64,000 nucleotides of DNA from JBBDYG01 sp040901765 (GTDB taxonomy: Bacteria > Planctomycetota > Planctomycetia > Pirellulales > Lacipirellulaceae): the NCBI GenBank assembly GCA_040901765.1, contig JBBDYG010000040.1, forward strand, positions 186,001 through 250,000. Direction: 5' to 3'. Numbering within the stretch: position 1 is the first letter of the stretch; each line of letters opens with the position of its first letter. This document shows positions 27,568 through 37,442 of this stretch, in pieces. Made by a program: the position numbers and the translations under genes. The notes beneath the pieces were generated by a model that was not told the DNA's origin, did no database searches, and saw only the letters and a program-made list of their open reading frames with translations.

Positions 27568-30297
27568 ATGCGCCCTTTCAGCCACACCCCACGGCTACTT
27601 CTTACCCTCGCTTGCGTCTTCGCGGCAAACGCCGCGCGTGCAGCGGTCCGCGTCGAAGCCTTTGCCGGCGATCCCTGGGGCGTTGCCAAGGTAACGGTCG
27701 ATGTGCGGCCCGGCGCAAGTAGTTCACCAGCCGGCGACGACCGCTTTGCGATTACCGAACGCAGCGGCCGGGTGTTTTATCCCGTGCTCGAGACCGCGCC
27801 GGTGCGGGCGTTCTTGCGACAGATTGTGGGCATCGAATCGCCCCGACAAGTGACGTTCTACTTTCTGTTTCGCGGCGACGAGCCGCTTGACCTCGTTATC
27901 TTCGCGCCCGATGGCGTCGAATATTCCGCGCGCACCGAGCGCCGCGACCGACAGCATCGCGATCTTTTTGAAAAATGGTGGCGAGAATACGCCGCGATGT
28001 ACGAGCGGATTCACAAAGAAGCCGAGTACCCCGCTGCCGCGCAGACGTATCTCACCGCATTGTGGGCCGAGCGGTTAGGCGTAACGATGCCCGAGCCGCG
28101 CGAGCTTTTGGTTCGCGACCAGCAGAAGGGCGGAACGCTACTGCCCAAATTGTTCGCCGACGAAGCCTATCGCGCCAACATTTCGCGCGACTTGATGCTC
28201 GGTCGGTTCGATGCCGGCCCGGCGGACATCGCCTTGCGACCGGCCGATTCCGCTCCGCCGTTGTCGGCGCCGCCCGTGCCCGAAGGTGTGGAGCTAGAAG
28301 CCATTGCCGCCCACGTGCCCGCCGAGTGCTTCTACGTCCGCTTCGGCAACTTCCCGAACTATCTGTGGTTCCGCGACTTCAACGCTCGCTGGCAGGGCGA
28401 TCTGCAAAACATGGTCATGCTCCGCAGCATCCGCCGTGGCGGCGATGACAAAATGGAGCAAATGCTCGCGCTCCGCCAATCGGCCCTGGCCCGGGTGCTT
28501 GGCCCGCGGGTGATTTCCGACGTCGCCATCATCGGACTCGACCCCTACGTCCGCGACGGCGCGGCGGCCGGAATCTTGTTCGAGGCCCGTAGTAGTTTCC
28601 TGCTCGCGCGCGACATCAAATCACAGCGCGAGGAGGCGATGGAAAAACGCCCCGACGCCACGGAGACAACCGTCGAGATCGACGGTCGCGAAGTGTCGTA
28701 CTTGTCTACGAAGGATGGCCGAGTTCGTTCTTATTACATCCAGGACGGCGACTACCATCTCGTCTGCACGTCGCGCAAGCTCATCGAGAAGTTTCTGGCA
28801 GCGGGGCAGGGCACCGGCTCTCTCGCGCAAGACCCAGGCTTCATTGCGGCCCGCGAGCGGCATCCGATCGACGGCGAGCTAACGGCCTTCGCGTTTTTGT
28901 CGGAACCGTTCTTCGCGAATCTCACCAGCCCCGAGTACCGCATCGAGTTGGACCGCCGGTTACGCGCGACCGAAGAAATCCGTTTGCTGCGCCTTGCACA
29001 GCTCACCGCCGAGCACGAAGGGGTCCAGTGGAAGTCGAGCGAGGATCTTGTGGATACGCAGTTCTTGCCGGAGTCCTTCGGCATTCACCCCGACGGCAGC
29101 AAGCTAACGCAAGACGAAGAAGGCCGGTTGATCGATAGCCTCCGCGGCGAACCGGGTTACTTCGTGCCGATCCCCGACATGGAAGTGGCAAGCGTATCGC
29201 CCGCCGAGGAAGGCCGCTATGCGCAATTCGCCGAGACGCTTGACCGCGAAGCGGGCCACATGCCGCCGATCGCGCTGGCGTTTCATCGACGGGAAGTTCC
29301 CGACACCGATCTCGATCACGTTACGATCGACGGCAGCTTGGGTGACTGTTCTTCGAGTCAGCTTGTCTCGTGGACCGAGAAACTCGGCCCGCCCACAAAC
29401 GCCTACGTGCCGCCGGTTCCCGGCGACGTTGTCGCGGGGCAGGTCGTCCTCGACGGACTACTGGGCGATGACCAACCGATCCACGTGTTCGGCGCGGTGC
29501 GCGATAGTCAGGCTCCGTTTGAAGTTCAACAAGGCGGCCTGTCGCTCTTAGGCGGCTGGACCGAAGCGATCAGCGGCTACGTCGGCATTTGGCCGCGGCC
29601 GCACTTTTTGGAGCGATTTGTCGGCCCGGTTCGCGGACCCGTCGACCGCGACGGACTTCTCCGCACGGAGGGTTGGCTGCCGATTTGGGTCCGGCCCGGC
29701 AACGATTTCTTCGTCTTTTCGATGAAGCGCGACGTGCTGGCAGAGGTCGGCCCGCAACTGTCGATTATCGAAGACCCGAGCCCCGCGCAAGTGCGTTTAT
29801 CGATCGGCGATTTTGCCAGTGGCGGTTTGGGCAACGTTGTGTCGCAGTTCGGTTACACCCGCGCCCGCCAGGCCTCCGCTGCCGGCAGCCGATTTATGAA
29901 CTCGCTGGCCGTGCAGCTTGGCGTGCCGATCGACCAGTCCCGCGAGCTTGCCGAAGAACTGATCGACGGCCAGTTCGTCTGCCCGCTTGACGGCCGGTAC
30001 GTTCTCATCGAGCCAGCCGAGGGATTGTCGCGTTGGGTTTCAACCGCTGTCGAAGGCCCGAACCAATTCACCCTCACCGAGCTACCGCAAGACTTCAACA
30101 TGCCGCTGCTCGATTGGTTCCGCGGCGGCGCAGCCCACCTCGCCTGCATCGACGACACGATGACGCTCCACGTGGAACTCGACATGGTCCGCGAAGCGAA
30201 ACTCCGCGAGGACGAGCCGGCAGGCGATGTCGAACCGCCCGCCGATCCAACCGTGGAAGAGTTGCCGCCGCCGCGGCCTGAGCCGCCGCGGTCGTAA
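27568..30297 (+). CDS. Large exported protein of unknown function
   Basis: About 909 residues from ATG 27568 (MRPFSHTPRLLLTLACVFAANAARA), a clear signal peptide preceded by AAGGTG; an ATG at 27547 is an alternative. No membrane segment later. No motif recognised. The sequence is rich in charged, ordered stretches such as HVPAECFYVRFGNFPNYLWFRD and ends in a Pro/Glu/Arg-rich tail (VEELPPPRPEPPRS). It looks like a planctomycete-specific conserved family. It is divergent from the ABC module. Confidence 0.7.
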   Translation: MRPFSHTPRLLLTLACVFAANAARAAVRVEAFAGDPWGVAKVTVDVRPGASSSPAGDDRFAITERSGRVFYPVLETAPVRAFLRQIVGIESPRQVTFYFLFRGDEPLDLVIFAPDGVEYSARTERRDRQHRDLFEKWWREYAAMYERIHKEAEYPAAAQTYLTALWAERLGVTMPEPRELLVRDQQKGGTLLPKLFADEAYRANISRDLMLGRFDAGPADIALRPADSAPPLSAPPVPEGVELEAIAAHVPAECFYVRFGNFPNYLWFRDFNARWQGDLQNMVMLRSIRRGGDDKMEQMLALRQSALARVLGPRVISDVAIIGLDPYVRDGAAAGILFEARSSFLLARDIKSQREEAMEKRPDATETTVEIDGREVSYLSTKDGRVRSYYIQDGDYHLVCTSRKLIEKFLAAGQGTGSLAQDPGFIAARERHPIDGELTAFAFLSEPFFANLTSPEYRIELDRRLRATEEIRLLRLAQLTAEHEGVQWKSSEDLVDTQFLPESFGIHPDGSKLTQDEEGRLIDSLRGEPGYFVPIPDMEVASVSPAEEGRYAQFAETLDREAGHMPPIALAFHRREVPDTDLDHVTIDGSLGDCSSSQLVSWTEKLGPPTNAYVPPVPGDVVAGQVVLDGLLGDDQPIHVFGAVRDSQAPFEVQQGGLSLLGGWTEAISGYVGIWPRPHFLERFVGPVRGPVDRDGLLRTEGWLPIWVRPGNDFFVFSMKRDVLAEVGPQLSIIEDPSPAQVRLSIGDFASGGLGNVVSQFGYTRARQASAAGSRFMNSLAVQLGVPIDQSRELAEELIDGQFVCPLDGRYVLIEPAEGLSRWVSTAVEGPNQFTLTELPQDFNMPLLDWFRGGAAHLACIDDTMTLHVELDMVREAKLREDEPAGDVEPPADPTVEELPPPRPEPPRS

Positions 30298-30540
30298 CGA
30301 TAAGAGACGCCGGGAAGGAACTACGGTATTGGTTTCCCCGGGGTTCCGCCAATGATTCACACGACGGCAAATCCCGTGTGCTTGCCTTTTCTGTTCTCGA
30401 AATGATTGCATTTGGTTTGACAAAGACTTAGAATGCCGCTCGTGCGGCCGCGGGGGCGGGTTGGGGCTATCGGGACAGGATAACAGAGGAGGGCACTGTA
30501 GCGAGCATTTCTTTTCGTCTCTTTCTTGTGGGGGTGCCTA

Positions 30541-31299
30541 ATGTCAGCGTATACCCGACTGTTTATTGGTCTACTTGTCGCGCTCTTGGCAAGTGACGCG
30601 CAGGCTACCACGGGGTTCCTGTCATCTGAGCGGGGCCGCTTTGTGATCGACTACGTCACCGAATCGGTGTCGGGCATAGCCTCGCCTTTGGCGCTGACCG
30701 GCGATCATGACGCCGGGCCGGGGAAGTTGACACCGGTGGCAGCTTCCCCTCCCGCCAGCGGCCGGGGAAGCGAGTTCGAAGAGTCCCGCGCCAGCTTTGT
30801 GGATGGTGGAACTGTGCTTCCCGGCGCCTGGACGGAGGTCTTTGTTGGAATTGAGGGTGCGGTTTCTCCCCAGGGTGAAATTTTCTGCTATGAACGCGGG
30901 TCCGCCGTACTCGAGTTAACCAATACCTGGACGACCGCCGTTCTGGTCGAGTGGAAATGGGAGGGTGCCTACTCTTACTTGGCGTACGGCGATGATCCGG
31001 TGTACGAAAGCTCGGAGACCTATGGTACCCAAGGTTTTGCGATAGGCGCGTTCAGCCATGAGACCGAAACACGAGTAGTGGAGTTTCCTCCAGGTGGTTT
31101 GATTACGGACACCAATACGGCTGATGGTTATTTTGAACTTGCCGTCGGTGAGAAAATTGAAGTCGTACTCTTTGCGGAATTGTATGGTTTCGCAGAGGCC
31201 AGCCTCCCGGAAGTTGCAGAACCCTCGTCTGCCGCGTTGTGTGGTATAGCGATCATGCCCATGTTGCTAATAGCAGTTGCCCGCGCGCTGCGTCGCTGA
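30541..31299 (+). CDS. Exported PEP-CTERM-like protein, tandem paralogue 1
   Basis: 252 residues from ATG 30541 with signal peptide (TRLFIGLLVALLASDAQA). The C-terminus has a PEP-CTERM-like pattern: VAEPSSAALCG, a hydrophobic helix and the basic end ARALRR. A central block (LELTNTWTTAVLVEWKWEG) closely resembles LTLTNVTPAPVVLNWKWEW of the next gene, so the two are diverged tandem copies. Function unknown. Confidence 0.7.
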   Translation: MSAYTRLFIGLLVALLASDAQATTGFLSSERGRFVIDYVTESVSGIASPLALTGDHDAGPGKLTPVAASPPASGRGSEFEESRASFVDGGTVLPGAWTEVFVGIEGAVSPQGEIFCYERGSAVLELTNTWTTAVLVEWKWEGAYSYLAYGDDPVYESSETYGTQGFAIGAFSHETETRVVEFPPGGLITDTNTADGYFELAVGEKIEVVLFAELYGFAEASLPEVAEPSSAALCGIAIMPMLLIAVARALRR

Positions 31300-31369
31300 C
31301 AACGGCCGTCTGGGATGACGTTTCTGAAATTCGCCTTGGGCTCTCTTCGTTCCAAAGCAGGAGACAGTC

Positions 31370-32164
31370 ATGTTTAACCCACGGTTGTGGTTTGCGTTTT
31401 GGATTTCGGGTTGCCTGGCAGTGTTGTGTTCCACCTCGCCGAATGCATATGGCGACGCGCAATTTGGAGGCCGAGCGAAGGGAAGGTTGACCATTGTGGA
31501 TTTCCTAGATCCGGGCACCAACTTGTCACTGGGCGGCGCGTATTTTGTGGGCGCCATGACCGACGCAGACGGTCCAAGTGCGGGCCCCGGAGAATTCCAC
31601 GGAAATGCAGGCAGTTCCGGGTTCTACACCAGCATTGCCACTCCCGGCGAACGGGGCGTGGGGACGGTCGGAACGAATTTGTTCGTCGAAGCTGCCGCCT
31701 CTGGCTGGTCGGCACCGGTAGGTGACGCCCAGGCAGAGAGCCGAGTACTTAAAGTGCTTACTCTGACCAACGTCACGCCAGCCCCAGTCGTGCTCAATTG
31801 GAAATGGGAGTGGAGTTGGTACGCGCTGGCCACTGGAGACAGGGGCAACCCGCTTGATGAGGCGGAGGTCTATACGGGCACGAGGTTGCGAATCGATGGA
31901 GTGCTAACGGGCATCAGAGAAACGTATGAAACCTATGAACCCGGCGCCAATTACGGTAGGGGCGCCGTCCAACATGGCAGCACGTTGCTCCGCCCCAAAA
32001 TTGGAGTTGTGTTCACGCTGTTCGCCCACGCAGAGGGGGAGTGCCACTCGCTAGCCGTACCGGAGCCTGGCGCGCCCGCGATCGGGATGGCGGCCGCCGC
32101 CGCGGTCTGGCTCGTACAACGCCGGCCGTCGATCAACCGCCGACGCCGGACAAATTGTGATTGA
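31370..32164 (+). CDS. Exported PEP-CTERM protein, tandem paralogue 2
   Basis: 264 residues; ATG 31370 is preceded by GCAGGAGA. Signal peptide LWFAFWISGCLAVLCSTSPNAYG. PEP-CTERM tail VPEPGAPAIGMAAAAAVWLVQRRPSINRRRR. It shares the KWEW/W-rich beta block with the preceding gene. Function unknown. Confidence 0.72.
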   Translation: MFNPRLWFAFWISGCLAVLCSTSPNAYGDAQFGGRAKGRLTIVDFLDPGTNLSLGGAYFVGAMTDADGPSAGPGEFHGNAGSSGFYTSIATPGERGVGTVGTNLFVEAAASGWSAPVGDAQAESRVLKVLTLTNVTPAPVVLNWKWEWSWYALATGDRGNPLDEAEVYTGTRLRIDGVLTGIRETYETYEPGANYGRGAVQHGSTLLRPKIGVVFTLFAHAEGECHSLAVPEPGAPAIGMAAAAAVWLVQRRPSINRRRRTNCD

Positions 32165-32227
32165 ACAGGCGAGCGAGGCAATTCTGTAGGTTGCGTCTGC
32201 TCGATTGGTTCCGCGGCAGTTTTGAGC

Positions 32228-32641
32228 TTACGCTCGAGACTCGCGCATCAACGCCCGGAATCCCGCCGGTTCAAAGTGATGGTCCGCGGTGAGCGCATCC
32301 GGGATGCCGCGCTCTTCCATTAGCAGAAAAGAAATGCAATCCGTCAGGGACCATTCCTTGTCGGGACGTCGTTCGTAGCGGTCGAGTGCTTGGTGAAATT
32401 GCTCGAGAATGGGTGCAACCACCTCGACAAATGCCTCCGCCTCAAATCCTCGAATAAAACGCGCGGCGCGGGTGCGCGAGTTCACGGCCGACAGCGCGTC
32501 TGCAAATTCGACCAACACCCATGTCGTTGTTAGTAGTCGGCCGACGCGTCCCCGACTGCGCTCGACGGCCGCGACATGATCCTTGTCGCTGGAATTCACC
32601 AGCGCCAGGAGGTAGTACGTATCGACGAATTGAACGATCAT
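32228..32641 (-). CDS. vapC: PIN-domain toxin, VapC type
   Basis: 137 residues from ATG 32641 (MIVQFVDTYYLL). PIN ribonuclease fold with acidic residues D7 (VDTYYLL), E45 (LVEFADAL), D101 (LTDCISF) and D115/D120 (PDALTADHHF), matching the metal site of VapC toxins that cut RNA. Its ATG overlaps the stop of the upstream antitoxin as ATGA, the usual coupling of such pairs. Because that antitoxin is frameshifted, control of this toxin is in question. The acidic site looks complete, so the toxin may be active. Confidence 0.85.
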   Translation of the reverse strand: MIVQFVDTYYLLALVNSSDKDHVAAVERSRGRVGRLLTTTWVLVEFADALSAVNSRTRAARFIRGFEAEAFVEVVAPILEQFHQALDRYERRPDKEWSLTDCISFLLMEERGIPDALTADHHFEPAGFRALMRESRA

Positions 32642-32870
32642 TCCACGGGCTTCCCGTGAGCGTAATGGTCGTGTCGCTCGGCCAAATCCACAGGCCCTTG
32701 AATGGCGCATTGGTTCGCTAGATCGAGCAAGCGCGTCCACTCGACTGGCTGGGACGTATGCTCCGACACAGGTTCAATGCTCTGATCCGTAGTGGAGTAT
32801 TCACGGGAATCTCCACTAGTTCGTCCGGAGTGATCACCCGCCCATCAAATTGGCCGCTGAAATGAACCAT
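32638..32870 (-). pseudogene. Frameshifted antitoxin partner of the PIN toxin
   Basis: From ATG 32870 (GGAG eight bases upstream) the frame reads MVHFSGQFDGRVITPDELVE, typical of a short planctomycete antitoxin N-terminus, then IPVNTPLRI. After codons near 32780 the family-like sequence continues in another frame (IEPVSEHTSQPVEWTRLLDL, then ANQCAIQGPVDLAERHDHYA) and ends exactly at the TGA overlapping the toxin ATG. Total span is 233 nt, one short of a whole number of codons. A single lost base near 32775 would explain it. Programmed frameshifting or an assembly error are alternatives. Confidence 0.75.
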
Positions 32871-32961
32871 GATTGCGCTCCAATGCGTTCCGAGGTATCC
32901 CTTCGCAGTATACCACGTCCCGACGCAAAGTCTGTCACATTGGCACGCTAGCGGCGCAGCC

Positions 32962-34890
32962 CTACTCATCCCCACCGATCCACCCCGGAACCGTCGCCTC
33001 GGTCGGCGGCCGAGGCGTATTGTCGTGAACCAGCACGCCCTGCTGTCCGACGAAGTAGTTGCTCGTGTTGGCGACGACTAGGTTATACGCCGCTTCCTCG
33101 CCGTCGGGTTCGACTGAATCGACCGAGACCGGGCCGCTTACGGTGTGGAGCACGTTGCCTTCGTCGATCTCTTTGGCCATTTGCCAACCCGCGCCGGCGA
33201 CCCATAAAGGGTGCCCCAGCGTGGTTCGCAGTGCCTCGCCGGCGTACACCAGCTTCAACATTTCGCTCGGCGGCCGTAGCGTCCGCCCGATGATTGGTTG
33301 AAAGCAAAGCTCGCCGCTTTCAACCTCCTGCGAAAGGACCAATTCGCCGATTTCTAACGACTCGATCGGCCGTTGGCCCGACTTGGTCCATACGAGCGTG
33401 CCCGCCGCGAAGCAAGAGTATTTACCGGGAGGCGGCGGCTCGTACTTCGGGGCATAATAATTAGACACGCTCGGCACTCGGTAAATGTAGTTGTCGCTAT
33501 CGACGTAGCTGTATTCATAGGTCGTCCGCTCTTCCGGCGCATCGTATTCGTTATATTCTTGCCACCAGTCCCACCAGGCCCGCGGATCGGTGCCGTAGTC
33601 TTGGCCGGTGCTTCGTTCGAGCACGGTTGCCACGCGTGAATTAAGTGCTCCTTTCGATTGATTCTCCCGCGCCACTTGCTGTTCAGTACGGACCGCTGCA
33701 TTCGCAAACCGCGCTCGGCCCTTTGCGGCAACTCTAGTCTTCTTCTTCGCTACGGAATTATCCGATTCTCTGCGAAGGTTAAACCGCTCCACTTCACCAT
33801 CCTGATTAATCCCGACTTGAGCTTGGATTCCCTTATGGTCCACTTGCCGAATTGTCAATTGATTTTCGATCAGCGAATCGGCAAGCACCCCTTCGCGGAA
33901 CAACTCGTGATAGTAATACACGCTGCCGTTGCGGTCGGTCGTGATATAGAACGACGACTCGATCGGCATCGACAGGGCGTCGAGCAGTTGCGGCACGTAA
34001 GCGTAGTGCGACCTGCCCTTCAAAGCGTCGATGGCTGCGTAGCGAACCTCCGGCGACGGTGCGTACACCGCGTGACGGGTCAGCGAGTCGGCGGCCGATT
34101 GACCTTCCATCGCGTCGAGCGCTTCCGTAAACGCCAGCCCGATCGAATGCGATCGCTCGATCGCCCGCTGATCATTCTCCTCGACCGCCAGCGTCGCTTC
34201 TTCGAGCGCAAGAATCGCGTGCGGATCGTCGATCGAGCGGATTGCGGAAAGTGCCTCCGGCCGCGCGACCAGATCGTTTCCCGAAATGTCTCGTTCCCAG
34301 CCGGCCAGCTTCGCCGACCACTGGCGACTCTCTTTGCGCGCTTCGCGCTGGGCGCGCTGCATCTCGACGCGCTCGTCGTAGGTGACTAGGCGGCCATTGA
34401 CCCACTGCTTTCCAAGCTCACGAAGGGCCTCCTCGTGATTGCTCTGATAAGTGAGAACGGCCGCCCAATGAAAGCCGGCCTCTTGCGCAAGCCCCTGCCG
34501 CTTGCACCACCGGGCGAGTGCCAAGTGCCCATCCCCCGTCTGGCCGTACTGGCTACGCAACTGTGTGTACTCGGCATAGCGCGGGTCGGCTGCCGTTTGC
34601 CGCTGCACGTCGCTTACCTTTTGCCAACCGTCCTCGACTTGGATCTCCCCCAATTGCCAGCGGGCCAGCTTGCAATTTGGGTCGATCGCCAAAGCGTCGT
34701 TCAGGAGAGCCTCGCGCCGTCCGGAATCGCCGTCAAGCTCCGCGCGCTCGGCGTCGCTGAGCAGTCGGCGGACTTCAGACGGAAAGGCTCCGCCCTCAGG
34801 TCGCCCGTCGCGCGGAGCCGCGGCGGCCGGAAGTGGAAAAGTGGTCCCCGTGAGGACCGCGACAAGAATCAACGCCGATCGGCAACTCAT
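32962..34890 (-). CDS. Exported protein with C-terminal Hint (hedgehog/intein) domain
   Basis: 642 residues. Start ATG 34890 has a perfect AGGAGGT upstream and opens a signal peptide (SALILVAVLTGTTFPLPAAAA). Residues 35-200 are helical, TPR-like (LLNDALAIDPNCKLARWQLGE). Residues about 230-300 are HEAT-like (SPEVRYAAIDALKGRSH). From about 495 a Hint domain begins at SCFAAGTLVWTKSGQRPIE and runs to ANTSNYFVGQQGVLVHDN, with the Cys start, a GHPLWV block and the terminal HDN. Only about 20 residues follow, so there is no obvious downstream extein or toxin domain. Self-cleavage is possible but unproven. Confidence 0.8.
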   Translation of the reverse strand: MSCRSALILVAVLTGTTFPLPAAAAPRDGRPEGGAFPSEVRRLLSDAERAELDGDSGRREALLNDALAIDPNCKLARWQLGEIQVEDGWQKVSDVQRQTAADPRYAEYTQLRSQYGQTGDGHLALARWCKRQGLAQEAGFHWAAVLTYQSNHEEALRELGKQWVNGRLVTYDERVEMQRAQREARKESRQWSAKLAGWERDISGNDLVARPEALSAIRSIDDPHAILALEEATLAVEENDQRAIERSHSIGLAFTEALDAMEGQSAADSLTRHAVYAPSPEVRYAAIDALKGRSHYAYVPQLLDALSMPIESSFYITTDRNGSVYYYHELFREGVLADSLIENQLTIRQVDHKGIQAQVGINQDGEVERFNLRRESDNSVAKKKTRVAAKGRARFANAAVRTEQQVARENQSKGALNSRVATVLERSTGQDYGTDPRAWWDWWQEYNEYDAPEERTTYEYSYVDSDNYIYRVPSVSNYYAPKYEPPPPGKYSCFAAGTLVWTKSGQRPIESLEIGELVLSQEVESGELCFQPIIGRTLRPPSEMLKLVYAGEALRTTLGHPLWVAGAGWQMAKEIDEGNVLHTVSGPVSVDSVEPDGEEAAYNLVVANTSNYFVGQQGVLVHDNTPRPPTEATVPGWIGGDE

Positions 34891-35155
34891 GGCCAGACCT
34901 CCTGTTAAGAGTAACAGCAGCTAAGGGTCAGTATTCAAATTCGGTTGGAATAAGCAAATCTATTCCCGGTAAATGCCGGTTTCGACCGCGAATTTCTAGG
35001 TTCGAGTTGTCTGCCCGCCCCGCTGGCCGACGACGCACAACGTGACTTCGCCCGATGTTTTGCGCCAAATCCCCCTGGCAAGGGATTTCGACCTTTACTC
35101 GCCCTGTGGGATTACACAAAATGGCTAAGTAGCGTCGAACTCGGGCCGTAAACGA
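34891..35155. other. Divergent promoter region, 265 bp
   Basis: Separates the Hint protein gene (minus) from the histidine kinase gene (plus). Apart from the AGGAGGT ribosome site of the former and one short palindrome (TTCCCGGTAAATGCCGG), nothing specific is seen. Confidence 0.4.
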
Positions 35156-37069
35156 ATGTCGCACCCTCAATCTCTTCTCAGGCCGGTGATTCTACAAGCG
35201 ATCCGGTCCAATTGGCGGCGATATGTGGTCGCGATGATCATCGTCGCGGTAGCGGTCGCGCTGCGGACCTTGCTCGACCCCGTCATGGGAAAGCAGAGCT
35301 TCGCGATCTTCATCGGTGCCATTCTGGTCGCGGCTTGGGTCGGTGGAATCGGGCCCGCACTCCTTTCGCTCGTGCTGTTGCACTTGGTGCATGGTTATGT
35401 ATTCAACACGCCGAGGGGCCTGTTGGAACCCAACCTGTCATCCATTATCGCGACCAGCACCTACTATCTAGTTGGCATTACGGTAGGTGTCATCAGCCAC
35501 ATGCGGACCGTGGCACAGCGGCGGGCGCATGAGCAACAACTCGAAGCCACGTCGCAGCGCGAGCGCCTCCACACAACCTTGTCATGCATGGCCGACGGCG
35601 TGCTCGTAACCGATGTCAGCGGCCGGCTAACACTCATGAATCCGGCAGCCGAAACGATGACCGGCTGGAAGCTGGCCGACTCGGAGGGAAAGCCGTGGTG
35701 GGAAGTGTTCGCGATCCACCGCGAGGACGGGCAAGCGAATACCGAACGCCCGATCGACCGCGTGCTGCACGAGGGCCGCGTCGTGCATGAACGGTCGCCG
35801 CTCGTGCTCACTTCATGCACCGGGCACGCGATGCCAATCGCCTACAGCGCGGCACCCGTGCGAGATTCAGAAGGGCACACGACGGGCGTGGTGCTGATTT
35901 TTCGAGACGAAACGGAGCGCCAGCGCACGGAGCTCGCGCTGCGAAACGCCGATCGACGCAAGGACGAGTTTCTGGCCACGCTCGCCCACGAGCTGCGCAA
36001 CCCCTTGGCGCCGATTTCCATGGGCCTCGAATTGCTCGATGCCTCTGCCGATGATCCGCAAACCGGGGTCGAGGTCCGCTCCATGATGAAGCGGCAGACG
36101 CAACACATGGTTCGATTGATCGACGACCTGCTCGACGTATCGCGCATCACCCGCGGCAAACTCGAACTACGGAAGAGCCAAGTCGAGTTGGCCGATATCG
36201 TTCGCAATGCCGTCGAAGCAACGCAGCCTTTGATGGAAGAAGCCGAGCACCAGTTTACGGTCCGCTTGCCCGAGAAGCGGTTGCTGCTATACGCCGATGC
36301 GAACCGCCTGACCCAGGTGCTGACTAATCTGCTGAACAACGCTGCCAAATACACGCCGCGCGAAGGCCGCATCGAGCTAACCGCCCAGCACACGGGCAAC
36401 GATGTCACGTTTACGGTGTCCGACTCTGGCATCGGCATCCCGGAGGATAAAGTCGACAGCGTGTTCGAGATGTTCGCCCAAATCAACGAAAGCAGTGAGT
36501 GCGGTCACACGGGTCTGGGCATCGGCCTCACGCTCGTCAAACGGCTGGTTGAGATGCACGGCGGCAGCGTCGAAGTGCAAAGTCGCGGCCGGAACTGCGG
36601 CACGACCTTCCACCTGCGGCTTCCAGCCCTGCCCGAGCCACCCGCCGCGGTCAACGGCGCGCCGCACAACTCCCATGATTCGCCCTTGATGGCGAAACGA
36701 CGAATTCTAGTCGTCGACGATAACGCCGACGCCCTCGAAAGCCTCAGCCGCCTGGTCACGCTGATGGGCAACGACGTCCGCCGCGCGCACGACGGTCTGG
36801 AGGCGCTCGAGGTCGGTCGAACGTTCCAGCCCGACATCGTGCTGATGGACCTCGGCATGCCCAAGTTGAACGGCTACGAAACCGCACGACGCATGCGGCA
36901 AGAACCGTGGGGCCAAGAGCTGGCCCTGGTGGCCACCACCGGCTGGGGCCAAGACGAAGACCGCCGCCGCACCGCCGAAGCCGGCTTCGACCGCCATCTG
37001 GTGAAACCAATCGCGATGGCCTCGCTACGCGAAGCGCTCAATATGAAACGGGAACCAGCAACTGCGTAG
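35156..37069 (+). CDS. Hybrid sensor histidine kinase/response regulator
   Basis: 637 residues. Order: DUF4118-like membrane region with about four helices (residues 20-120), coiled linker, PAS domain (LHTTLSCMADGVLVTDVSGR, about 135-255), HisKA with phospho-acceptor H278 (AHELRNPLAPISMGLE), HATPase with N-box LTNLLNNAAKYTPREG and G-boxes DSGIGIPEDK and GHTGLGIGLTLV, then a receiver domain from about 515 (ILVVDDNADALES) with phosphorylation site D565 (VLMDLGMPKLNG) and K in HLVKPI. No output domain, so the signal probably passes to another protein. The sensed signal is unknown. Confidence 0.92.
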   Translation: MSHPQSLLRPVILQAIRSNWRRYVVAMIIVAVAVALRTLLDPVMGKQSFAIFIGAILVAAWVGGIGPALLSLVLLHLVHGYVFNTPRGLLEPNLSSIIATSTYYLVGITVGVISHMRTVAQRRAHEQQLEATSQRERLHTTLSCMADGVLVTDVSGRLTLMNPAAETMTGWKLADSEGKPWWEVFAIHREDGQANTERPIDRVLHEGRVVHERSPLVLTSCTGHAMPIAYSAAPVRDSEGHTTGVVLIFRDETERQRTELALRNADRRKDEFLATLAHELRNPLAPISMGLELLDASADDPQTGVEVRSMMKRQTQHMVRLIDDLLDVSRITRGKLELRKSQVELADIVRNAVEATQPLMEEAEHQFTVRLPEKRLLLYADANRLTQVLTNLLNNAAKYTPREGRIELTAQHTGNDVTFTVSDSGIGIPEDKVDSVFEMFAQINESSECGHTGLGIGLTLVKRLVEMHGGSVEVQSRGRNCGTTFHLRLPALPEPPAAVNGAPHNSHDSPLMAKRRILVVDDNADALESLSRLVTLMGNDVRRAHDGLEALEVGRTFQPDIVLMDLGMPKLNGYETARRMRQEPWGQELALVATTGWGQDEDRRRTAEAGFDRHLVKPIAMASLREALNMKREPATA

Positions 37070-37442
37070 CGCAAATGATTTAGTGGCGGGAACAGGGGTG
37101 CCACTGGCTCTGCCAGTGAATCCGCACTGGCAAAGCCAGTGGCACCCGATGCGTTCTTAGCCGCGGCAGCGGAGACACAACGATTCCCCTCCCCCCGTCC
37201 GCGGGGGAGGGGCATTCGTTTGTAGTCCCGCCTTTAGGCGGCGAATCCATGTGCCGCCTAAAGGCGGAACTACAAACAATCCCGCTTGCCACGCAGCGCA
37301 GCGGAGCCCCCGGCAAACGAAGCTCCCGCGCCCATTTTGCCCCCCGCCCCCACTTGCGATAGAATAACGCCACTCCTCCGGCCCGACTCTCTCGCATCTT
37401 ATCGAGTTTTGTCCACTGCTTTGCAACTCGCTCAATACGCCA
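37070..37442. repeat. 373-bp intergenic region with two palindromic elements
   Basis: GTGCCACTGGCTCTGCCAGTG (37098-37118) is inverted at 37125-37145; the same element occurs at 17180-17227. A second inverted repeat, GTTTGTAGT-C-CGCCTTTAGG... with ...CCTAAAGGCG-G-AACTACAAAC, spans about 37218-37277. A TAGAAT near 37370 could be the -10 of the Cas12f-like gene; no convincing -35 is seen. Confidence 0.75.

Noticed and set aside
30417..30434. TTGACA near 30417 as a promoter
   Set aside because: No -10 hexamer at proper spacing; TAGAAT is only 6 bp away.
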